Notes: generated by a model not told the origin, from the letters alone. Shown: positions 17,786-26,790, counted from the stretch's first letter. The stretch: 64,000 bases of DNA from Mycetocola spongiae (GCF_020424085.1 NZ_CP080203.1:558001-622000), one strand, 5' to 3'. Program-made: numbers and translations.

Positions 17786-20417
17786 CGTGGGCCCGCGCAC
17801 CGACCTGCATGCGCGCCGCGGGGCGGAGATCCTGCGCGATCCGGGCCTGGTGGGCCTGTGCCTCATGGATAGCAATGGCTTTGGGCTGATGTCCGCTGCC
17901 CGCAGCGTGCTGGGTGCCGCCGAGATCACGCGCTCCATCACGGTGATCGGGAATCGCACGCTGCGCGGCGCCCCGCTCGCGGTGCTCGCCCCCTATCTCA
18001 CGACGCTTCCCGCGGACGTGGAGCCCGATCCGCTCCTCGCGCTCCACGCCCTGCGGCTGAGCCTGCGCGCCGAGCCCGGGGCCGATCCCGCACCCGCCGC
18101 GATCATCGTGGAAAACCCGCACCACCTGGATCCCGCGAGCGCGGGGCTGCTCGCCCGGATTGCCACCGAACCCGGCGTGAGGCTTCTGATGCTCTGCCGC
18201 TCGGTCTCCCAGCTGCCGGCGGAGTTTCGGGGCCTGCTCGCGGAGGGGCTGATTGAACTTCTTGCGCTCTCGGGGCTGAATTATGCCGAGGTCGAGGCGC
18301 TCGCCCGCGAGGCGCTGCACGGGATCACGCCGTGGACGCTTATTAACGACCTGAGCCGCATCAGCGGCGGCAACCCGGAGATTCTGCGCCGCGTGCTCGA
18401 GGAGTCCACCGGGAACGGCGCGCTCGCATGCCAGGACGGGGTCTGGCTCTTCCGCTCACCCCCGCGCCTGGATTCCCTCACCCGGCTGGAGATGCGCTCG
18501 CGTCTCGTGGATCAGGAACCCCAGCAGCGCGATGCGCTCTATGCCGTGGCGCTGGCCCATGCCATCCCGGAGGCCACGCTGGTGGATCTTTTTGGGGCCG
18601 TGCCGGTGCGCGCCCTGCGCGCCTCCGAGATCCTGAGCGTGGACCCGGGGGATACCGCGGCCCGCCTGCTGCGGGTTCGCCCCGGCATCACCGCGGATCT
18701 GCTGCGCGAGATTATTACCCCCGCGCAGAGCCGGGTGCTCTGGGAACGGGTATTTCCGGCGCTTCCCGAACCGCGCGGCCCCGAGGCGATCCGCCGCTAT
18801 ATCCTGTGGACCATCGAGTGCGGGGGAACCCCCGAGAACGCGGTGCTGCTGAACCTGGCGATCCTCGCGAATCATATTAACCGGCCCGAGCTGGCGCTGG
18901 ACGCCATCGCCCGCCGCCAGGGCGAGGACCTCGCGATCGGGCTGGAACTGCAGCGGGCACGCGCCCATTTTGGCCGCGGCGAGGTATCCACGGCGCTGTA
19001 TACGCTGCGCCTCACGCTGACCCGCGGCATCAACGCCAAGGACGGCCAGCGCGCGATGTCCCTGCTCGCGCAGATCTATTTCATCACCGGGCAGGGCTCG
19101 GAGGATCTTTTCCCCGCGCTCTCCGAATGGCAGCAGGCAAGCGATCGCGAGGATGATCAGCAGCAGAGTGAATACTCGCGGCGAGCCGAGGCCATCCTGG
19201 TGCCGCTGCTGACGATGGCGCGCGGGGCCTATCGTGATGCCCTCGCCGAGATCCCGCCGCGCCGCCCCGAGGCCGAGCCGATCCACGAGGAGGATCTGCT
19301 GCTGGATCTGGTCGAGGGGGAGATCCTCGCGTCGCTCGGGGATTTTGATCCCGGGATCACAAAGCTGCGCCACGCGTTTGACACCATGCGCTCCCGGGAT
19401 AACCTCGCCAATTATGGCGGCTATGTTTATGCGCGCCTGGCAATATTTTTGACCTATGGCGCGCGCTGGGATGAGCTTGCCCGGCTCCATGCCGAACCCG
19501 CCCCGTGGATCGAGGGTCTGGGTGGGCTGGTGGAACTCACGCGCGCGGTCCAGGCGCTGCAACACGGCGATACCCCGCGCGCCCAGGAGCATGCGCGCGC
19601 GGGGGTGGTGCTGACCCGGATCTCCGATTCCCAGCGGGTGCGGCCCATGACTCTCTCCTTTGCCGCCTTTTTGGCTGTACACGCGGGGGACTCGGCGCTG
19701 GGTGCCGCGTATATCGCCGAGCTGGACTCGCTGGATTATCCGGGCACGCCGCTGCTGGACGGGCTCGCGCGCGCCTATGCCGCCTATGCCCGGGAGGGCG
19801 AGCCGGAGGCCATCCGGGTAAACGCGCTCTGGGAGATTGCGCGGTCCTCCGCGGCAAATGGTCCGCGGGCGGCGCAGGTGCAGGCGCTGATCCTGCTGCT
19901 GCGGATGGAGGCGGACGGGGCCCTGGAGGCCCTGCACGAGGCCACAGCGACGGCCAGCGATCCGGTGGGAATCGCCTCCCATGCGCTCACCACGGCGCTC
20001 TTGGCGCGCGATCCCCACGCCTCCCTGCGCGCGGCCGAGGTGGCGCTGGAATATCGCCTGGACTATATCGCCGCGGGGGCGCTGGGCGATTGTTTCCTGC
20101 GGTTGCGCGCGACCCCCGATCGCCACCTGCAGCGCCGGGCGCTGACCCTCCTCGCCCGAGTGGAGCCGGCCGCGCTCGCGCTGGATACGATGCTCGGCAC
20201 CGCGCGTGCCCGCGCGCTACTCACGGCCCGCGAGGCCGAGGTGGCCCGATTCATCGCGCGCGGCATGAGCAGCCGCGAGGTGGCGCGCGAGCTCTCGCTC
20301 TCGGATCGCACGGTGGACGGACACGTGCAGCGCATCCTGGAAAAGCTGGGCCTGGACTCGCGCGCGTCGCTGCGCGCGGAGCCGGACGAGCCGATCCGCT
20401 CGCCGGAACCCGCCTAG
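17769..20417 (+). CDS. MalT/LAL-type LuxR regulator with degenerate ATPase, second of a pair
   Basis: Paralogue of the preceding gene, 882 residues, same architecture. The P-loop region (GLVGLCLMDSNGFGLMSAAR) has no GKT and the Walker B position is IIVENPHHLDPASAG, keeping the LDPASA that follows Walker B in the family but not the Asp pair. A C-terminal LuxR helix-turn-helix (LTAREAEVARFIARGMSSREV to HVQRILEKLGLDSRASL) is intact. GTG at 17769 follows a GGAGG-like site about 7 nt upstream; it starts inside the end of the first regulator gene, so the two are co-translated. They may act as a heterodimer. The 3' end runs into a degenerate repeat. Confidence 0.8.
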   Translation: MFFPDSVGPRTDLHARRGAEILRDPGLVGLCLMDSNGFGLMSAARSVLGAAEITRSITVIGNRTLRGAPLAVLAPYLTTLPADVEPDPLLALHALRLSLRAEPGADPAPAAIIVENPHHLDPASAGLLARIATEPGVRLLMLCRSVSQLPAEFRGLLAEGLIELLALSGLNYAEVEALAREALHGITPWTLINDLSRISGGNPEILRRVLEESTGNGALACQDGVWLFRSPPRLDSLTRLEMRSRLVDQEPQQRDALYAVALAHAIPEATLVDLFGAVPVRALRASEILSVDPGDTAARLLRVRPGITADLLREIITPAQSRVLWERVFPALPEPRGPEAIRRYILWTIECGGTPENAVLLNLAILANHINRPELALDAIARRQGEDLAIGLELQRARAHFGRGEVSTALYTLRLTLTRGINAKDGQRAMSLLAQIYFITGQGSEDLFPALSEWQQASDREDDQQQSEYSRRAEAILVPLLTMARGAYRDALAEIPPRRPEAEPIHEEDLLLDLVEGEILASLGDFDPGITKLRHAFDTMRSRDNLANYGGYVYARLAIFLTYGARWDELARLHAEPAPWIEGLGGLVELTRAVQALQHGDTPRAQEHARAGVVLTRISDSQRVRPMTLSFAAFLAVHAGDSALGAAYIAELDSLDYPGTPLLDGLARAYAAYAREGEPEAIRVNALWEIARSSAANGPRAAQVQALILLLRMEADGALEALHEATATASDPVGIASHALTTALLARDPHASLRAAEVALEYRLDYIAAGALGDCFLRLRATPDRHLQRRALTLLARVEPAALALDTMLGTARARALLTAREAEVARFIARGMSSREVARELSLSDRTVDGHVQRILEKLGLDSRASLRAEPDEPIRSPEPA

Positions 20418-20568
20418 CCCCGCGCCGGGTGAGCCCGCCTCGACCCGCGCCGGCGCGGACCCACCTAGCCCCGCGCCGGGCGGACCCACCTCGTCCCGGC
20501 GACGACAGAACCCTCAGTGCGGCCGCGTCGAGCGAGCCCACCTAGCCCCGCGCCGAGCGGGCCCCACT
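20410..20568 (+). repeat. Degenerate 25-26 bp direct repeats across the LuxR stop codon
   Basis: About five imperfect copies of a unit whose core reads CCTAGCCCCGCGCC (clearest at 20413, 20464 and 20541), with more divergent copies between them. The first copy contains the TAG stop (20415-20417) of the second LuxR gene. They look like successive duplications of the gene end, not a CRISPR array or terminator. Confidence 0.6.
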
Positions 20569-20633
20569 TGCCTCTCAACCGGGCGCCAACCGGGCCTGCC
20601 CGCACCCCACCCCACACTGTCCCCCGAGCGCGG

Positions 20634-20811
20634 TACACGCGCGTAATCACGCCGCCCCCCTTCCCCCGTCCGGGGGCGGAAAACCGGGCCCCGAGTAGTG
20701 TTTTGCGCGCCCGCGCGTAGGATTTCGGGTTTTTTACGCGCCCCCCGCGCGGCGCCACGCCAAAAACGCGTAGCTATACGCATTGTTCCCCGCGTACCCA
20801 CTTTCTAGGTT
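20634..20811 (+). promoter_or_regulatory. Promoter of the surface operon with GCGTA/TACGC motifs
   Basis: TTGTTC (20783-20788) and TAGGTT (20806-20811), spacing 17, form the promoter. Directly upstream of the -35 box is the perfect inverted repeat GCGTA-GCTA-TACGC (20768-20781), in the position of an activator site. The pentamer recurs at 20641 (GCGTA), 20715 (GCGTA), 20735 (TACGC) and 20792 (GCGTA). With 20418-20633 this 460-bp gap holds no gene that I can support. Binding by the neighbouring LuxR proteins is inference. Confidence 0.55.
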
Positions 20812-20877
20812 GGGAGGAACGCGAGAGGCAACACCGATCCCCAGTGCCGCCCTCCGTGTGTGAAGGGTAGAGGGTTC

Positions 20878-23800
20878 GTGAAACACAGCAGAATCAAAAT
20901 TACGGCGATCGCCGCCGTGGTCCTGGCGGTCATCGCCGGATCCGCGTCGATCGGTGCCGCCGCGGCACCCGATCCCGCCGGCGCACCCCGCGATGAGGGC
21001 TTCCGGTCCGCGGTGGTCGAGGAGTCACGGCCCGAGGCCCCCACCCCCACCGCGGAACCCGAACCGGTACCCGCGGCCCCCGAGACCCCCACCGCGGCAC
21101 CCGAGCCCGCGCCTTCCCCCGATTCGGCACAGGTCCCGGGATCCGCGCCCGCCCAGCGGTCGGCACCGGCCCCCGCACCCGCACCTGAAACCACCGCCAC
21201 GACCCTCGCGGCCGCCACCAATACCGCCGTCATCCGGGTGAAAAGCGGCGGCATCCGCGCCGCGAACGGCACGATAGGCCCCGTCGCGGGCGGTGTTTTT
21301 GCGCTCTTTAACGGCAGCTCCGCCCCCACCACGCAGCGCACCGAGCCCTGGGCCACGTGTGTGACCGCCGCCGATGGCTACTGCACGTTTACGATCCCGG
21401 AGACGCAGAGCAGCTCTTGGGACTGGAGTGGCTTTTTTCCCCGCCAGATCCCCGCCGGGGTAAATAACGGCATCACCCCGTGGGTTGTGCAGCTGAGCGC
21501 ACCCGCCGGCTATACCGCCAATCCGGTGCTGAATACGCAGTCCTCCTCGGGGGCAAATATCGCAAACTCGGCGTATTCCTTCCGGGTATCCTCCTCCGAT
21601 ACGGTGCGGGATCGCTCCACCAATTACCCCCTCTCCTCGGGTACCTTCGCGTCCACCCGCAGCTATGGCACGTGGCAGAACTCGCTGAATAACCCCCAGC
21701 CCGCACCGCGCTGCGGCCTGAACGTGGGTCTGCTTGTGGACGTATCCGGCTCGCTGTACTCCCAGGAGGCCAACCTGCGCACCGCCGCCACCGGGTTTGT
21801 GGACGCCCTCGCCGGCACCCCCACCCGGATGGGAGTCTGGACGTTTGGCGAGGACTCGCCCTCCAAGGGCTCCGGCAATGGCGCGCTCGCGCTCACCAGC
21901 ATTGCCTCCTCCGCCGGGGCCACGACCGTGCGCGATAAGGTCAAAAACCTGACCGTCCCCGCCAGTAACGGCACCAACTGGGATGCCGGGCTGCGCGCGG
22001 TCTCCGCGGCCAATGCCGCGGCCCCGCTGGATCTGCTCCTGGTCCTGACCGATGGCAGTCCGTCATTCTCGGGCCCAAGCGGTTCCAGCGTGGGCCCCGG
22101 TGATAGCACGGGCTTTGGCGAGCTGGAGCAGGCGATTTTTAGCGCCAACCAGCTGAAGGCAGCGGGCACCAAGGTGATGAGCATCGGTATCGGCTCGGGG
22201 GTGTCCTCCTCCCTGGATAATCTGCGCGCCATTTCCGGCCCCACCGCGGATATCGACTACACCACCACCGCCAATTACACGACCCTCTCCGCGACCCTGA
22301 AGACGCTGGCCTCGGGCCAGTGTGCGGGCACCGTGAACGTCACCAAGCTGGTGGAATCGGCCACAACCGAGCCGACCCCCGCCGCCGGATGGACCTTCGG
22401 CGCCGGACCCAATGCGACCCCCGCGACCGGCCTGACCGCCGAAAACACCGGCGCACTGAGCTTCCGCATCGACGCCCTGCCGGCCAATGGCACCCGCGCC
22501 GTCACGATCACCGAGACGCAGCGCGCCAATCACGTCCTGCGCCAGCAGGGCGGAAAAAACGCCGTCTGTAGCACCGATGCCGGTGCCACCGCGGTGGCCG
22601 TAACCAATGTGGGCAGCACGGGCTTCACGGTGGACGCCATCGCCGGTAAGGCCGTGAACTGCACCGTGATCAACCGTAATCAGGTGATGCCCGCGGCGAC
22701 CGTGCAGGTCCTGAAGAAGTGGACCGTGAACGGCACCACCTATGCCCACGGCGAGCAGCCGTTTGGTGATGCCCGGGCCACCCTCGGCGAGCGCGGGGCA
22801 CACGCCTTCGGCTCCGTGGTTACCGGCTTTAGCCAGGGCGATCGCATCGTCCTGGGGGAGCAGAATCTCTCGGGGATCCCGGTGGGCTGCGTGGCCGCCG
22901 CGGGTGGACCCACGGGCCTGGGGGAGAAAACCCTGGGCGCGGGCGCGAACGTGTTCACGATCATTAATAACTACGCCTGCACGTCCACGCTGACGCTGCT
23001 GAACACGGTCCAAAACGGCCCGGCCCTGCCCTCCGCCTGGACCCTCACCGCCACCGGCCCCAATGGTTCGGCCGCGACCGTGGCCAGCGGACGCACGGGA
23101 ACCCCCGCGACCACGGTCGCGGTCACCCCCGGCAGCGCCTATGTGCTTGCGGCACTCGCCCCCGAGCCCACCTATATCCAAACGATTATTCCCGGCACCC
23201 AGCCGGTCCGCGGGGCCACCGGCTCCTGGTCCTGCTCCATCCAGACCGCCCCCGATTCCTGGACCGATCTGCCGGAGGTGGGGGAGAGCGGTTCGGTCAC
23301 GGTACCCCTGGGTGCACATGTGCGCTGCCTCGCGGTGCAGGTCACCGCGGAGCTTCGGCTCGCCAAGCTGGTCCGGGCGCAGCCCGGTAGCGCGGCGGTG
23401 CCCGCCGACTGGACCCTGCGAGCCACCCCGGATCGGGAATCGATCAACGCGGGAGTTCCCGCGCTGAGCACCCCCGGTGCCGCACCCGCGGATGCGCCCG
23501 TCCTGACCGTGCGCCCGGGTAGCTCCTATACCCTGTCCGAGGATTCGGGACCGTCCGGTTTTGCCCTGGACTCCCTGGTCTGCCAGGCGGAGGGCGCGGG
23601 GGATGCCGATTTCCTTGACGATGTGCTGATACCGCGTGCGGGGGCGATTACCTCCTGCGTATTCAGTAATGTGCAGGCGGGAATCTCCGTGGTCAAGAAG
23701 GCCTGGTTCTCCCCGAACGGCGCCGAGGTGGCCTCGGGGGCGCTTATCCCCGCGGGAACGCCGATCACCTGGACATATCTGGTCTCCAATACCGGTCTTC

Positions 23801-23961
23801 TTCCCGTGGAGAACATCGTGGTGACCGATGACCGGATCGCCGCGGCGAGCCTCACCTGCCCGGTCACCCCGGCCGAGGGCGGCTATCGCCTCGCGGTGGG
23901 GGAGAGCATGACGTGTACGGCCACCGCGCCGGTGCGCCCGCTTCTTCCCACCCGCCCCTAG
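20878..23961 (+). CDS. Secreted von Willebrand A / DUF11-type surface protein
   Basis: Large exported protein, 1027 residues. Signal peptide about residues 1-30 (KITAIAAVVLAVIAGSASIGAAAA), then a Pro/Ala/Glu-rich linker to about 115, a prealbumin/SpaA-like region, and a von Willebrand A domain (GLLVDVSGSLYS gives the DxSxS metal site; LVLTDGSPSF later). Several immunoglobulin-like SpaA/DUF11 repeats follow. It ends inside the last DUF11-like repeat (MTCTATAPVRPLLPTRP) with no LPxTG-type sorting signal or membrane anchor, so it is either released or 3'-truncated. GTG at 20878 is preferred over GTG 20860 because GAAGGG and AGAGGG precede it. First gene of the SipW-type operon; likely adhesin or matrix protein. 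Confidence 0.75.
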   Translation: MKHSRIKITAIAAVVLAVIAGSASIGAAAAPDPAGAPRDEGFRSAVVEESRPEAPTPTAEPEPVPAAPETPTAAPEPAPSPDSAQVPGSAPAQRSAPAPAPAPETTATTLAAATNTAVIRVKSGGIRAANGTIGPVAGGVFALFNGSSAPTTQRTEPWATCVTAADGYCTFTIPETQSSSWDWSGFFPRQIPAGVNNGITPWVVQLSAPAGYTANPVLNTQSSSGANIANSAYSFRVSSSDTVRDRSTNYPLSSGTFASTRSYGTWQNSLNNPQPAPRCGLNVGLLVDVSGSLYSQEANLRTAATGFVDALAGTPTRMGVWTFGEDSPSKGSGNGALALTSIASSAGATTVRDKVKNLTVPASNGTNWDAGLRAVSAANAAAPLDLLLVLTDGSPSFSGPSGSSVGPGDSTGFGELEQAIFSANQLKAAGTKVMSIGIGSGVSSSLDNLRAISGPTADIDYTTTANYTTLSATLKTLASGQCAGTVNVTKLVESATTEPTPAAGWTFGAGPNATPATGLTAENTGALSFRIDALPANGTRAVTITETQRANHVLRQQGGKNAVCSTDAGATAVAVTNVGSTGFTVDAIAGKAVNCTVINRNQVMPAATVQVLKKWTVNGTTYAHGEQPFGDARATLGERGAHAFGSVVTGFSQGDRIVLGEQNLSGIPVGCVAAAGGPTGLGEKTLGAGANVFTIINNYACTSTLTLLNTVQNGPALPSAWTLTATGPNGSAATVASGRTGTPATTVAVTPGSAYVLAALAPEPTYIQTIIPGTQPVRGATGSWSCSIQTAPDSWTDLPEVGESGSVTVPLGAHVRCLAVQVTAELRLAKLVRAQPGSAAVPADWTLRATPDRESINAGVPALSTPGAAPADAPVLTVRPGSSYTLSEDSGPSGFALDSLVCQAEGAGDADFLDDVLIPRAGAITSCVFSNVQAGISVVKKAWFSPNGAEVASGALIPAGTPITWTYLVSNTGLLPVENIVVTDDRIAAASLTCPVTPAEGGYRLAVGESMTCTATAPVRPLLPTRP

Positions 23962-24009
23962 TTTTTGCAGCATCATCCTCCCCAATTTCAGTTCAGAAAA
24001 GGAAATATC

Positions 24010-24570
24010 ATGAAAAACTCCACTCGCGGAATCATCGTCGGCGCCCTCGGTCTGGGCCTGCTTGCGGGCGGCTCCTCGTTTGCCCTGTGGTCCAATTCCG
24101 CCGAGGTAAGCGGCGGCACGATCACCGCCGGTAACCTCGAGATCACCGCCGCGCCGACCGTGGCCTGGGCCGATGCCTCGCCCGAGCACAACGCCCCCGT
24201 GGCCATCGACGACCCCGCCGATTTTCTCACCACCCCGGGCGATGTGATCACCCGCACCCAGGATGTTGCGGTGACCCTCACCGGAGATAATATCGCCGGC
24301 ATTCTGGATGTCTCGGCCACCGGCCTGACCGGCGCCCTGGCCGCCGCCAGCTCGGGTGTCAGCGCCACCTATTCGGTCAGCAGCGCCGATGGCAATACCC
24401 CCTATGCCACGGGCGTGGCCCTGGGCACCCCCACCGAGTTTGATGTGACCCCGGGAAACCTGACCGTCACGATCACGCTCGCCTTTGATGGCGAGACCGC
24501 GGACCGCGTGCGCACCAATGCACAGGCGGCCCTGGGCGATATCACCTTCACGCTCACGCAGGACCGCTAG
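24010..24570 (+). CDS. SipW-type signal-peptide protein (TasA/camelysin-like)
   Basis: Small exported protein, 186 residues. The N-terminus (MKNSTRGIIVGALGLGLLAGGSSFALWSNSA) is the alternate-type signal domain recognised by SipW-like peptidases, ending near FALWS. The rest is beta-rich (AGNLEITAAPTVAWAD, PGDVITRTQDVAVTLTGDN) like TasA/camelysin-type matrix proteins. AAAAGGA precedes the ATG. The matching signal peptidase gene lies two genes downstream. I infer a surface fibre or matrix subunit; no catalytic motif is seen. Confidence 0.75.
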   Translation: MKNSTRGIIVGALGLGLLAGGSSFALWSNSAEVSGGTITAGNLEITAAPTVAWADASPEHNAPVAIDDPADFLTTPGDVITRTQDVAVTLTGDNIAGILDVSATGLTGALAAASSGVSATYSVSSADGNTPYATGVALGTPTEFDVTPGNLTVTITLAFDGETADRVRTNAQAALGDITFTLTQDR

Positions 24571-24678
24571 GTCCTTCGTGTCCCACTCCGGCCGCGCGAT
24601 TCATCCCACCTCCCCCACTCCGAGCCGCGCGGCCGGCTTCTTCTCCCCACCCTCAGTTTTTCCCGAAAGGCCCGTCCG

Positions 24679-25452
24679 ATGAAACGCATAATTGCCGCGA
24701 CCGCAGCCCTCGCCCTGGGCGCGACGCTGGGCGCCGTGGGTGTCGGCACCTGGGCCCTGTGGTCCGATCAGGCCTCCCGTAGTGCCGAACTCGGCGGCGG
24801 CGGCATCGATTTTGCCGTGGGTGCCGGCACCCCGCAGACCCTCTCCGCGCCCCCCGTGATGCGCGCGATCGAGACGGATGGCGATGGCCGGGTGACCCTC
24901 TCGCTGGGTGCCGCCCTGGGCGGGTCCTCCGTGTCCCCGCTCGCCGATGGCCAGACCCATGTGGTGGGCATTCGGGTGGACGGCCAGTCACAGGGCAACC
25001 GCGGCCTGTCCTATCGCCTGGACGATATCGTGGCGGTGGGCGAGGATACGGGCCTGCTCTCCGCGCTGAATCTGGTCATCGTGCGGGTCCCCGCCCTTGC
25101 CGAGTGCAGCGCCCGGGCCCTCGCCGATCCCTCTGCGGTGACCGCGTATAGCGGGCCGCTGCTGGGCGCCGGCATCGCCGACCGCACCCTGGTCTCGGCC
25201 GCCTATTCCACCGCATCCTGGGATGCCCCGGCCAGCGAATATCTGTGCCTCGGCCTGAGCGCCTCGGGCGTGGGAACCTATACCAATACCGTGCAGGCCT
25301 CGGGCGACGCGGTCACCTCGCGCGGCACCCGGGAGGCCGTGAGCGCCGAGGACTCCTGGAGCGCCCGGCTGGGGTATAGCGACGCCGATCGTGATGCCGA
25401 TGCCACCCTCACCTTCTCCGCCCAGACCTTCCGCGCGCCGATCGGCGACTAG
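24679..25452 (+). CDS. SipW-type signal-peptide surface protein
   Basis: Exported protein of 257 residues with a second alternate-type signal (MKRIIAATAALALGATLGAVGVGTWALWSDQASRS). The mature part is Gly/Ala/Ser-rich with two Cys residues (AECSARAL, YLCLGLS) that could form a disulphide. GAAAGG precedes the ATG. It sits between the TasA-like gene and the signal peptidase gene, one nt from the latter. No enzymatic motif; probably a minor subunit or adaptor of the same surface structure. Confidence 0.7.
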   Translation: MKRIIAATAALALGATLGAVGVGTWALWSDQASRSAELGGGGIDFAVGAGTPQTLSAPPVMRAIETDGDGRVTLSLGAALGGSSVSPLADGQTHVVGIRVDGQSQGNRGLSYRLDDIVAVGEDTGLLSALNLVIVRVPALAECSARALADPSAVTAYSGPLLGAGIADRTLVSAAYSTASWDAPASEYLCLGLSASGVGTYTNTVQASGDAVTSRGTREAVSAEDSWSARLGYSDADRDADATLTFSAQTFRAPIGD

Positions 25453-25453
25453 C

Positions 25454-26065
25454 ATGAGCGTCCTGACCGAGCCCCGCGCCGCCGAGCGGAGGGCGGAACC
25501 CGCCGCCGCCCGCGACGTTTCTTTTTGGGGCGGCATGCGGCGCGGCATCGGCTGGTGCATCGCGGCCGTGGTGATCGCGGTGGCCCTGGCCGTGGTGGTG
25601 GTTCCGCGGCTCGTGGACGCCGTCCCCCTCACCATCCTCAGCGGATCGATGCAGCCGCTCTACCGCCCCGGGGATATGGTCATCAGCCAGCGCACCACCC
25701 CGGACCTGATCGAGGTGGGCGATGTGGTCACGTTTCAGCCCGTCTCCGGCAACCCCATCCTGATCACGCATCGGGTGATCGCCAAGACCGTGGGTGATGC
25801 CGGGATCGGCTTTATTACCCGCGGCGATGCCAATGGTGCCGCGGATGAGCCGATCGCGGGGGAGCAGGTGCGCGGCCGGGTACTCTACGCGGTTCCCCTC
25901 GTGGGCCATCTCACCCGGGCCATTCCGGATGCCGCGCGCGGCCCCCTGATCGCCACGCTGGGTATCGGCCTGCTGGCCTGGGGTGCCGCATCCCTCCTGC
26001 GGCGCCCCCGCACCACCACCCCCACCCCCTCACTCTCCCCACAGCAGCAAAGGACGCGATCATGA
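25454..26065 (+). CDS. SipW-like (ER-type) signal peptidase I
   Basis: Membrane protease of the S26 family, 203 residues, ER/SipW subtype. After an N-terminal cytoplasmic stretch and one membrane helix, the catalytic Ser is in ILSGSMQPLYRPGDMVI and the catalytic His in ILITHRVIA; the His in place of the Lys of ordinary LepB identifies the SipW type. RGDANGAADEP is the conserved C-terminal block, followed by a second membrane helix. It should process the two preceding SipW-type precursors. The stop overlaps the next ATG (ATGA). Confidence 0.88.
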   Translation: MSVLTEPRAAERRAEPAAARDVSFWGGMRRGIGWCIAAVVIAVALAVVVVPRLVDAVPLTILSGSMQPLYRPGDMVISQRTTPDLIEVGDVVTFQPVSGNPILITHRVIAKTVGDAGIGFITRGDANGAADEPIAGEQVRGRVLYAVPLVGHLTRAIPDAARGPLIATLGIGLLAWGAASLLRRPRTTTPTPSLSPQQQRTRS

Positions 26066-26748
26066 TTGGACCCCTCGGCGCAGCCGCCGGAATCCTCGCC
26101 CTCTCCCTGGCCGCGGCCACACCATCCCCCGCCCCGGAGGCCATCGCGCTGTCCTGGGACGCCACCGGAACCTATAGCAGCAGCCTCACCCGGCCCGCCT
26201 TTGATAACCTGCGCGTGGTACCCGGGGACTCCGGGGCGCGCGAGTTCACGGTGCGCAATGACGGCCCGGGGCCCGCGGTGCTCACCGCGGAGCTTGTGAA
26301 TATCGCCGTGACCGGAAACGCCGCCGATGCCTATTATTCGGATTTTGTGATTAACGACGTGCCGATTCGGGAGCGCCTGGACCGTTCCGCGCGGTTGCTC
26401 TCGGTGGAGCTTCCGCGTGGGGCACACACCACGATTCCGTTGAGCTATGCGTTCCCGGTCTCGGCCACCTCCGGAAATTACGGCGCGGATACCCCCGAGG
26501 CGGTATCGGTGTCCTTCGACGTGCGGCTGCTGCTGCGCGGAGATACCGAGACACAACCGGCCACGCCCACCGCGGGCCGGGGCGATGCGTCCTCGCCCGC
26601 GGCGCAGGGAACCTCCGCGCCGCTGGCCGCTACCGGGGCGGGCGCGTGGATTCCCCTGGCCCTGGGCGGCGCGGCGCTGGCCTGCACGGGGCTCGTTTTG
26701 CGTCGCCGCCGGAGTAGTGTGGAGGGACATACCCCCGATCCGTCATAG
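26062..26748 (+). CDS. LAATG-anchored surface protein of the SipW operon
   Basis: Exported, wall-anchored protein of 228 residues. Short N-terminal signal (IGPLGAAAGILALSLAAATPSPAP), an Ig-like domain with REFTVRNDGPGPAVLTAEL, and a C-terminal sorting signal: LAATG (about residue 193) followed by a hydrophobic helix and RRRRSS. LAxTG is the pentapeptide used by class E sortases of high-GC Gram-positive bacteria. No sortase gene is in the window. ATGA overlap with the signal peptidase gene shows translational coupling. It may anchor the fibre made from the upstream proteins. Confidence 0.72.
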   Translation: MIGPLGAAAGILALSLAAATPSPAPEAIALSWDATGTYSSSLTRPAFDNLRVVPGDSGAREFTVRNDGPGPAVLTAELVNIAVTGNAADAYYSDFVINDVPIRERLDRSARLLSVELPRGAHTTIPLSYAFPVSATSGNYGADTPEAVSVSFDVRLLLRGDTETQPATPTAGRGDASSPAAQGTSAPLAATGAGAWIPLALGGAALACTGLVLRRRRSSVEGHTPDPS

Positions 26749-26761
26749 ATTACCCGGGTGG

Positions 26762-26790
26762 TCCCGCGCGCCGCGATCCGGTGCGCGGGA
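26762..26790 (+). terminator. Hairpin after the surface operon
   Basis: Arms TCCCGCGC (26762-26769) and GCGCGGGA (26783-26790) without a T-run. Possible weak terminator between the surface operon and the next gene. Confidence 0.35.

Noticed and set aside
20410-20568. Direct repeats as a CRISPR array
   Set aside because: Copies are 25-26 bp, degenerate and back to back with no unique spacers, and no cas genes are present.
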